This document shows, piece after piece, positions 38,429 through 45,407 of a stretch of DNA of 64,000 bases. A model generated the notes under the pieces. The model ran no database searches, was not told the DNA's origin, and saw nothing but the letters and a program-made list of their open reading frames with translations. The stretch spans positions 124,001-188,000 of the forward strand of contig JAFEGA010000006.1 in the NCBI GenBank assembly GCA_018240285.1, read 5' to 3'. Numbering within the stretch: position 1 is the stretch's first letter; each line of letters starts with the position of its first letter. The position numbers and the translations under genes are program-made. The DNA comes from Pseudomonadota bacterium (GTDB taxonomy: Bacteria > Pseudomonadota > Gammaproteobacteria > Burkholderiales > Nitrosomonadaceae).

Positions 38429-39289
38429 TCACAATAAGCCAAGATAGATATGAACCAATTCTTCTCCCCAAAACAAAGCGATCAGTGCACCACCGACCAA
38501 ATAAGGGCCAAATGGAATGGGAATATTTCTGTTCAGTTTGGCTGCGAGAATCAAACCGATGCCGACAAGTGCACCCACCAGAGATGAGAGCAGGATAACA
38601 ACGGGAAGCATGCTCCAGCCTAGCCATGCCCCAATTGCCGCTAACAACTTAAAATCACCATAGCCCATGCCTTCCTTACCGGTTATGAGTTTAAAACACC
38701 AGTAAATTGACCACAAGGAAAGGTAGCCCGCAATCGCACCGATGACCGCCGCTTGAATATCGGTGAAACCCTGATTGATATTGACCAGTAAGCCGATCCA
38801 GAGCAATGGCAGCGTGATGTCATCCGGCAACAGTTGCGTATTCAGATCAATGACAGCCAAGGCGATCAGCGCCCAAACAAAAATCAATGCCGCGGTCGCC
38901 ACAAAACCGTAACCGTAATGCCAGGCGACAAAACCGCTAATCAAGGCTGTTAAGGCTTCTATGATGGGATAACGAGGGGAGATGCGCGCATGACACCGGG
39001 AGCAGCGTCCTCGAAGTACGAGATAACTAATGATCGGAATATTTTCCCGCGCGGAAATTTTGTGCCCGCAATGGGGGCATGTTGAGCGCGGCGTGAAAAG
39101 ATTGAACGCCGGTAAAGCTTCGGCTGTTTCCCCTCGAAGTTCCGCACACTGTTGCAGCCAACTCCGTTTCATCATTTCGGGTAAGCGGTAAATCACAACA
39201 TTCAGAAAACTGCCGACCAGTAAACCGAGTATTGTTATGCAGGATGCAAATAAGACCGGTGAATCTTGCAATAAGGATAGGAATGACAT
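38429..39289 (-). CDS. pilD: Prepilin peptidase / N-methyltransferase PilD
   Basis: An inner-membrane aspartyl protease that cleaves type IV prepilins (and type II secretion pseudopilins) and N-methylates the new N-terminus. The start at 39289 (MSFLSLLQD) gives 286 residues. The N-terminal cytoplasmic domain has the zinc tetracysteine pattern CPHCGHK...CSRCHA; the catalytic aspartates appear in VIDLNTQLLPDDITLPL and GMGYGDFKLLAAIGAWLG. About seven membrane helices follow. The longer frame beginning at 39379 reads back into pilC and is not needed. Confidence 0.95.
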   Translation of the reverse strand: MSFLSLLQDSPVLFASCITILGLLVGSFLNVVIYRLPEMMKRSWLQQCAELRGETAEALPAFNLFTPRSTCPHCGHKISARENIPIISYLVLRGRCSRCHARISPRYPIIEALTALISGFVAWHYGYGFVATAALIFVWALIALAVIDLNTQLLPDDITLPLLWIGLLVNINQGFTDIQAAVIGAIAGYLSLWSIYWCFKLITGKEGMGYGDFKLLAAIGAWLGWSMLPVVILLSSLVGALVGIGLILAAKLNRNIPIPFGPYLVGGALIALFWGEELVHIYLGLL

Positions 39290-39317
39290 GATTCTTGAGG
39301 AGACTAAGTATTTGGGT

Positions 39318-40541
39318 TTAACTGACAACCATACCCATTTTGAAGATCGGCAAGTACATCGCAACGACCATGCCGCCAATGAGTGTGCCCAATACGACCA
39401 TGATGATAGGTTCCATCAAGCTCGAAAGCGCGGCTACTGCATCGTCTACTTCTGCTTCATAGAAATCGGCAATTTTACCGAGCATGGCATCGAGCGATCC
39501 GGCTTCCTCTCCGATCGCAACCATTTGAATCACCATATTCGGAAATACATTAGTGCCGGCCATGGAAGAGGTCAAGCTATTGCCGGTGCTGACCTCGAGT
39601 TGTATATGCTTGGTCGCTTCGTAGTAAATGAAATTTCCTGCGGCACCGGCAACGGAATCCAATGATTCCACCAACGGGACTCCGGCTGCGAACATGGTTG
39701 AGAGTGTGCGTGACCAACGGGCAATGGTGGCTTTGCGGATAACTTCACCGAAGATCGGTAATTTAAGTGCAAGGCGGTCCATAGCTCGCTGCATGGGTAT
39801 TGAGCGTTTCCAGGTATATAAAAAGGCATAGATTGCCCCACCCAGACCGCCAATAATTGCCCACCAATATGCGACAAAGAAATCCGAGAGCTTCATTACG
39901 AGCAGCGTTGGTGCGGGCAACTCGGCACCGAATCCTTCAAACAAATTTTTAAAAGCCGGAATGACAAAAATCATAATCACTGCGGTAATGATGAATGCGA
40001 CAACAATAATCGAGATCGGGTAGAAAAGCGCGGATTTGATTTTTCCTTTAATCGCCTGAATTTTTTCTTTATATGTAGCCAAGCGATCCAGAATGCCATC
40101 CAGAATACCGGCGGCTTCTCCGGCACCAACAAGATTGCAGTAAAGTGCATCAAAATACAGTGGATATTTGCGGAACGCATCGGTTAAATTACTGCCGGTT
40201 TCCACGTCGGCTTTGACGTCCAGCAGTAACTTGCTCAAGGCACGGTTGCTGTGGCCTCTTGCCACGATATCGAAGGCCTGCAATAGTGGCACGCCGGATT
40301 TCATCATGGTGGCGAGTTGGCGCGTAAATAAAGTGACATCCTTGTCGGTTATCTTACCACCGGATTCGGTTTTCTTGATTTTGGTAACTTTAATGCCTTG
40401 GCGGCGTAATGTGGAAGTCACGATCACAGTTCCGGCGGCGCGCATTTCACCTTTCAGTTGTTTGCCGGTTTTATCCTTTCCTTCCCATGAATAATTGAAT
40501 TCCTTTAATTTCTTGTCTGCCTGCGCGGTTACGGTTGCCAT
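39318..40541 (-). CDS. pilC: Type IV pilus inner-membrane protein PilC
   Basis: The platform protein of the pilus assembly machine, 407 residues with two GspF-type domains (about 75-198 and 278-400) and three membrane helices. Diagnostic parts are FTRQLATMMKSGVPLLQAFDI, NLVGAGEAAGILDGILDRLA and the second copy VAIGEEAGSLDAMLGKIADFYE, ending with LMEPIIMVVLGTLIGGMVVAMYLPIF (written here in parts: LMEPIIMVVLGTLIGG, MVVAMYLPIF). pilD follows after 28 bases. The ATPase gene pilB, usually directly upstream, is absent from the 190-base gap. Confidence 0.95.
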   Translation of the reverse strand: MATVTAQADKKLKEFNYSWEGKDKTGKQLKGEMRAAGTVIVTSTLRRQGIKVTKIKKTESGGKITDKDVTLFTRQLATMMKSGVPLLQAFDIVARGHSNRALSKLLLDVKADVETGSNLTDAFRKYPLYFDALYCNLVGAGEAAGILDGILDRLATYKEKIQAIKGKIKSALFYPISIIVVAFIITAVIMIFVIPAFKNLFEGFGAELPAPTLLVMKLSDFFVAYWWAIIGGLGGAIYAFLYTWKRSIPMQRAMDRLALKLPIFGEVIRKATIARWSRTLSTMFAAGVPLVESLDSVAGAAGNFIYYEATKHIQLEVSTGNSLTSSMAGTNVFPNMVIQMVAIGEEAGSLDAMLGKIADFYEAEVDDAVAALSSLMEPIIMVVLGTLIGGMVVAMYLPIFKMGMVVS

Positions 40542-40735
40542 ATTAACTCCTAAGGACCAGGGTTCTCAGAAAATCATAACGTTAGAAATGCTGCAGAAGC
40601 TTAAATTCTGCCGTGGTTCTTGACGTCCAAACCCGAGTGATTGTTTTGAGATTGTGCGCAATAAACGGCACAGATTGGTATAGTCTTAGTGTTAATCGGT
40701 GAAATTGAAAACGTGCGCGGCACAATTGCAAGATT

Positions 40736-41632
40736 TCATGGATTGTTGGTTTGCGCTGCAGCGACACCTTCATATACCGTCGGGTATAGTAATTTGACGC
40801 GTAATTCTTTTTTCATTCTTGAGTTTTTGAGCTGCCTGGATTCTTTCATGAATGACAGCATACCCGGCGATATTTGTTCGTATGCCTGGTTTCGAGTGAT
40901 GCGGGGCGGGCGCGGCAAGCTAAAATGATCCGCCACCAAGTCAAAATATGCTCCCATTTTCAGACGGGAGTCATCACTTGTATGGTAGATCCTGCCGGGC
41001 TTTGCGTAATGCAGAGCGGCCACAATGATTCGCGCCAGATCATCGGCATGAATATGGTTGGTATAACTATCCTCGCGATCCACTATGGCCGGGTGACCCT
41101 CACGCAGGCGTTTCAGCGGCAGTCTATCCGCGGCATAAATACCGGGGACTCGTAAAATAGCAACGGGAACATGATTTCGCCTACCCCAGCTTCTTATCTG
41201 TCTTTCAGCATCGACGCGCCGGATTGCCCGGTCATTTTCAGGATTGACCGGATGGTTTTCATCGATTGATGCGCCGTGGCAGTCACCATAAACGCCGCTG
41301 GTACTGATGTAGACCAATCGTTGTGGTAAAATCGGCACTCGGTTTTTAGTTCGCTTGGTGAGTGCGGACAGCAGATGCGCAGTTCGATTGTCGCGTAATC
41401 CGTGGCTGGGGGGAGGCGCTAGGTGCAGTATCCGCTGCGCGATTCCGGCGAGTTTCTCAAGGCTCTCCGGAGAATCTAAATTTCCGTAAATCGGGGTAAT
41501 GCCGTGCAATCGTAAGTGATCGGCACTATCCAAATTACGCAGCAGACCGAGAATCCGGTAATGTGCTTGTAAAAGCGGCGCAGTTCTTAGCGCAACATCA
41601 CCGCAACCAACAATTAATAATGTTTCTTTCAT
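40736..41632 (-). CDS. NAD(P)-dependent sugar epimerase-like SDR protein
   Basis: A 298-residue extended short-chain dehydrogenase/reductase. The N-terminal dinucleotide motif is VGCGDVALRTAPLL, a variant glycine-rich loop; the catalytic region LVYISTSGVYGD contains the expected Ser and Tyr, and the substrate segment ILRVPGIYAADRLPL follows. Its closest named relatives are uncharacterised epimerase-like proteins of the YeeZ type. The substrate is unknown. It is divergent from the reductase gene at 41675 with only 42 bases between them. Confidence 0.8.
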   Translation of the reverse strand: MKETLLIVGCGDVALRTAPLLQAHYRILGLLRNLDSADHLRLHGITPIYGNLDSPESLEKLAGIAQRILHLAPPPSHGLRDNRTAHLLSALTKRTKNRVPILPQRLVYISTSGVYGDCHGASIDENHPVNPENDRAIRRVDAERQIRSWGRRNHVPVAILRVPGIYAADRLPLKRLREGHPAIVDREDSYTNHIHADDLARIIVAALHYAKPGRIYHTSDDSRLKMGAYFDLVADHFSLPRPPRITRNQAYEQISPGMLSFMKESRQLKNSRMKKELRVKLLYPTVYEGVAAAQTNNP

Positions 41633-41674
41633 AGAATCTGTCTCTAATTAATATCTCTATTTGTTTGCCACTCA

Positions 41675-42733
41675 ATGTCGCATCAAATCATTATTCAGCC
41701 CAGCGGGCATGTTTTCCAGGTGGAACCTGGCGAAACAATTCTTGAGGCGGCTTTACGTGAAGGATACTCACTGCCGTATGGTTGCCGCAACGGTTCCTGT
41801 GGAATTTGCAAGGGAAAAATTATCCAGGGGACGGTGGACTACGGTCACTATAGTGAAGAAACCTTGACCGAAGAAGAAAAACAAGCCGGTTATGCATTGT
41901 TTTGCTGTGCTTCTCCTCTGAGCGATGTTGTGATTGAATGTCATGAAATTAGCGCAACCAAGGATATTGAAATTAAAACGTTACCCTGTCGTGTGCAAAA
42001 ACTCGAGCTTGTTGCTCCGGATGTCATGATTGTTTCTCTCAAACTGCCAACGAATCAACGGCTGCAATTTCTGGCGGGACAGTATATCGATATTTTGCTC
42101 AAAGAGGGTAAACGCCGCAGTTTTTCCTTGGCAAACGCGCCGCATGATGACGAGTTCTTGCAGTTGCATGTGCGGAATTATCCGGGCGGTGCGTTTACGG
42201 AGCATGTGTTTACGCAGATGAAAGTTAAAGACATGCTGCGTTTTACGGGGCCGCTGGGTTCATTCTTCTTGCGCGAAGCGCCGGCGGATGACACGGCTAT
42301 TATTTTTCTGGCAAGCGGTACCGGATTCGCACCCATAAAAAGTATTCTTGAGCATATTTTTTATCAAGAAAACAATCGAAACGAAAAAAGAAAAATAACC
42401 CTCTATTGGGGGGCGCGTACTAAGGCTGATTTATATCTGATCGATTTGGCGCAAAGCTGGCAACAACAGCACGGCAATTTTACTTTTATCCCCGTACTGT
42501 CGGAGCCATTACCATCGGACAATTGGCATGGCAGAACGGGATTGGTGCACGAAGCTGTGATGCAAGACCATCAGAACCTGGAGAAGTATCAGGTGTATGC
42601 GTGCGGCGCCCCCGTCATGGTGAAAGCCGCTTATCACGATTTTACCGGCCATCGCAATTTGCCCAAGGATGCTTTCTTTTCCGATGTGTTTACGCCTTCC
42701 GCCGGTAATACTCAAGTTAATCAGAAATCTTAG
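41675..42733 (+). CDS. 2Fe-2S ferredoxin / flavin NAD(P)H reductase
   Basis: A 352-residue electron-transfer protein with an N-terminal plant-type ferredoxin domain, C-R-N-G-S-C-G-I-C near residues 35-43 plus the distal cysteine in LFCCASPLS, an FAD domain (RSFSLANAP) and an NAD(P) domain (FLASGTGFAPIKSIL). This organisation matches CDP-6-deoxy-delta-3,4-glucoseen reductase-like proteins and oxygenase reductases; no oxygenase partner is adjacent. It is the last gene before the glycyl radical operon, which starts 195 bases downstream. Confidence 0.88.
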   Translation: MSHQIIIQPSGHVFQVEPGETILEAALREGYSLPYGCRNGSCGICKGKIIQGTVDYGHYSEETLTEEEKQAGYALFCCASPLSDVVIECHEISATKDIEIKTLPCRVQKLELVAPDVMIVSLKLPTNQRLQFLAGQYIDILLKEGKRRSFSLANAPHDDEFLQLHVRNYPGGAFTEHVFTQMKVKDMLRFTGPLGSFFLREAPADDTAIIFLASGTGFAPIKSILEHIFYQENNRNEKRKITLYWGARTKADLYLIDLAQSWQQQHGNFTFIPVLSEPLPSDNWHGRTGLVHEAVMQDHQNLEKYQVYACGAPVMVKAAYHDFTGHRNLPKDAFFSDVFTPSAGNTQVNQKS

Positions 42734-42804
42734 AAAAGTGCTGAAGAATTTTGGCGCAGGGCGATTTGCTGCACGGGCGATTCGTCTAACGTTCCTATCT
42801 TTCT

Positions 42805-42818
42805 TTGATCTTGCGCAA
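42805..42818 (+). promoter_or_regulatory. Possible FNR-like site before the glycyl radical operon
   Basis: TTGATCTTGCGCAA has one perfect FNR/CRP-family half site (TTGAT) and a degenerate second half (CGCAA instead of ATCAA). It lies 110 bases before the first gene, about 40-50 bases before a -10-like TACAAT at 42852-42857. Anaerobic control would make sense for a radical enzyme, but one half site is weak. Confidence 0.25.
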
Positions 42819-42927
42819 CGAATTATGCAGTGCCTCTTTAGCGGCAAGGTATACAATAGGGGTGTTTAATGAGTTAGCGGTAAGTTTGGTTAAGTAGCTG
42901 TGCTTAACATGCAAAAGGGAGGATTCC

Positions 42928-45390
42928 ATGACGACCTTTTTGAGTAGCAGAAATTTCACACCCCGCTCGAGTGATGAGCAACAATCCTTGTCGAATGCCC
43001 TAGACGCTATTCTTAAGAACGATTATCAGGGCAATTTCTTCGCATTGCTGGGCATGTACCAGCGTATTCTGGCCGATAACCATCAGCGTCAGCGCTGGCC
43101 GGAAATCCATAAAAAGCTCGATACCTTATTCAAATGCGGCACAGCCGAGGTCATCAGCGGACCGATGATCGGCATTCCCGTTTCCATACGCGATAGCGAT
43201 TATTTCAAGGAAGCCGCTCAGTTGCTCGGCAAGAATAGATCCCTGATGGCCAATATCGAATGGATGGCGACCGCCTGGAATGCGACGTATGCCGACACCG
43301 GTTTGTGGATGGGAAAAACATTTGAGCCGGTATCGCGCGACACGGTGGCGAAAAAAACTGCCAATGATGCAAAAACAATGAGCGGCTATGATCCGGCCAC
43401 GGTGCGCATCGGCCGTAACTTCTTCCGCGAGCCGCCCGATCCCAATGCGCTGCAAGCGATCGGATTGCCTGCGCTGACGCAATTGTGGAAGCTGAAAGAC
43501 CGGCCGATGCGTCCGGATACGACAGGATTTGATTGTGAATTGCGAGCGGAAAATCTGGCCAAGGAAAAAGCGATTCCGTATAGCAAAACGGGCGGATATT
43601 TTCTCTGCAACATGGGGACTTCAGTGGTGCCGGAAATGAACGGCAAGAAAGTGTATCAGCTCAATTACCGCTGGCCCGGTCTGGGGCCGGTGTATCCCAT
43701 GACGCGTCTGATCGATGAAATCGTCCGCATCGACGACGGTATTTATTTGGGACAATTGGTGTTCGCCACGCATCATTACAGTTTGGGGGCCTTCACTTTG
43801 CCGGATGGCCATGCCCTATCGATCGGCGACAGCTATCCTTACCATTCGATGATCGACAATATCAAACGGATTTTCCCCGTAGGCTGGATGGATGACGGCG
43901 ATCCCTACGGTTATCAGAACAACGGCTTTTTCCTAATGGTCGATCCGGCCTTTGCCAAGGCATTTTATGCCGACGATGCATTTCCGCAACTGCGCCCGCG
44001 TGCTGGGGAAATCGGCTATAACGAACTGGGTTATGCGCAAGCGGCGGTGATTTCAAACGAGCCGGAAGCCGCGAAAACGGCAACAGCGGGCGTGCAGAAC
44101 TGGCCTGAAATTACCGATTGGACTGAGGGCTGGAAAAAAGATGCAGCGCTCAATCGTAAATTCACCACGTTCATTCTGGAAGAGTCACCCAAGGGTGCGG
44201 AAGACGGCGATGTAACGCAACTACGGCAAGACGGTGAATCGATTCTGCAGATGTTGCAACGGATCAGCGCGGAAATTTCCGCGCAAAGCAATCCGCAAGA
44301 CAACTTGAAATATTTTGAGAAGCTTAACCGTTTATTCCGCCGCGGCGTAGCGCCGGTGGTAGAAAACGGTTTGTTCCAGGGACATGGCGAGCGCGGATAC
44401 AATGTGCGTGCCGATAGCCGGGAAACGGCCGATTGGTATGGCGAAACAACCCGCACCACCGGTTTTGATTACTATCACGGTGCGACGCTCAATCTGCATT
44501 GCGGCTTTGCCGAAACGTTTTGCCCCGATCCCAATGCCAAGCCGGGCGACGAGCAGCTTTTCCCCGGCCAGCTTGCCGGTCTGGCACTGGGAGGCGGTAC
44601 GCCCAACGTGCTCAACGTGGTATGGCACAGCATCGGCAAGTATATTTTTCCGTGGGCAGGCAAGTCGTATGAAAAAATCTCCGGAAGGAAATTGAGCATG
44701 CTGCTCGACGAAAGCGACGATTTGGCCGAGCGTTATCCCGAGCGCGTTCACCAGCTTAAAACGCATATCGCCAGCGCGCCGCATTACGCTCTGGTGGAAA
44801 AAAACAAAGCGCATTATTGGGATGCGGAAGGTGTGTACGCCCGGCATTTGAAAAGCGGCACCTGGGATCGCGGTATGTCCGATGAAGACAAGGCATTCTG
44901 GGAAAATGAGGCGGCGCAGCATTGGGTGGACGGCAGCAATATCCAGGATAAGCGCATTGTCGCCGCCGACGCGCTGATGCGGATCGCCGATATGAATTAC
45001 CGCGTGCCGGATGCTTCATTGCAAGCGGTGTCGGAAAGCGGCCCATCACCATTCGCCAGGCAGGGTTACATTTTTCTTGGCGTGGATGACCGCGAGTCCA
45101 TCTTGCCGATGAATAACGGCAGCGGGAAAAAGAAAAAAGTGTTTCAGTTTCACTACCGCTTTCCAATGATCGGCGGTCCGGTTCCGATCGGCTTCTGTCT
45201 CGACGAAATCGTTGAAATCGCCGACGGCCTTTATCTGGGGCAATTGATTTATTCCACGGCATTGGATAAACCGTTCCATTCATCGGTCGACCCTGCGGAA
45301 TACCGCTACCAGTTGTTCGGCTATTTTTTGCTGCTCGATGATGCATGGCAGTATCACCGGCTGGCAATCGGATTGGATACATTGAATTAA
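42928..45390 (+). CDS. Unrecognised 820-aa protein with internal duplication
   Basis: I do not recognise this family. The 820-residue protein has no signal peptide and no clear membrane helix, so it is probably cytoplasmic. Two halves share a motif: residues from 242 read V-Y-Q-L-N-Y-R-W-P followed by DEIVRIDDGIYLGQL, and residues from 738 read V-F-Q-F-H-Y-R-F-P followed by DEIVEIADGLYLGQL. Each is preceded by GGYF- or QGYIF-like segments and followed by a [FY]-[AS]-T turn. A glycine-rich stretch AGLALGGGTPNVLNVVWHS lies in between. It has a strong ribosome site GGGAGG and is the first gene of the glycyl radical operon, 17 bases before the enzyme gene, so a role with that enzyme is likely. 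Confidence 0.8.
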   Translation: MTTFLSSRNFTPRSSDEQQSLSNALDAILKNDYQGNFFALLGMYQRILADNHQRQRWPEIHKKLDTLFKCGTAEVISGPMIGIPVSIRDSDYFKEAAQLLGKNRSLMANIEWMATAWNATYADTGLWMGKTFEPVSRDTVAKKTANDAKTMSGYDPATVRIGRNFFREPPDPNALQAIGLPALTQLWKLKDRPMRPDTTGFDCELRAENLAKEKAIPYSKTGGYFLCNMGTSVVPEMNGKKVYQLNYRWPGLGPVYPMTRLIDEIVRIDDGIYLGQLVFATHHYSLGAFTLPDGHALSIGDSYPYHSMIDNIKRIFPVGWMDDGDPYGYQNNGFFLMVDPAFAKAFYADDAFPQLRPRAGEIGYNELGYAQAAVISNEPEAAKTATAGVQNWPEITDWTEGWKKDAALNRKFTTFILEESPKGAEDGDVTQLRQDGESILQMLQRISAEISAQSNPQDNLKYFEKLNRLFRRGVAPVVENGLFQGHGERGYNVRADSRETADWYGETTRTTGFDYYHGATLNLHCGFAETFCPDPNAKPGDEQLFPGQLAGLALGGGTPNVLNVVWHSIGKYIFPWAGKSYEKISGRKLSMLLDESDDLAERYPERVHQLKTHIASAPHYALVEKNKAHYWDAEGVYARHLKSGTWDRGMSDEDKAFWENEAAQHWVDGSNIQDKRIVAADALMRIADMNYRVPDASLQAVSESGPSPFARQGYIFLGVDDRESILPMNNGSGKKKKVFQFHYRFPMIGGPVPIGFCLDEIVEIADGLYLGQLIYSTALDKPFHSSVDPAEYRYQLFGYFLLLDDAWQYHRLAIGLDTLN

Positions 45391-45407
45391 TCAGCGTGGA
45401 GGAAAAG

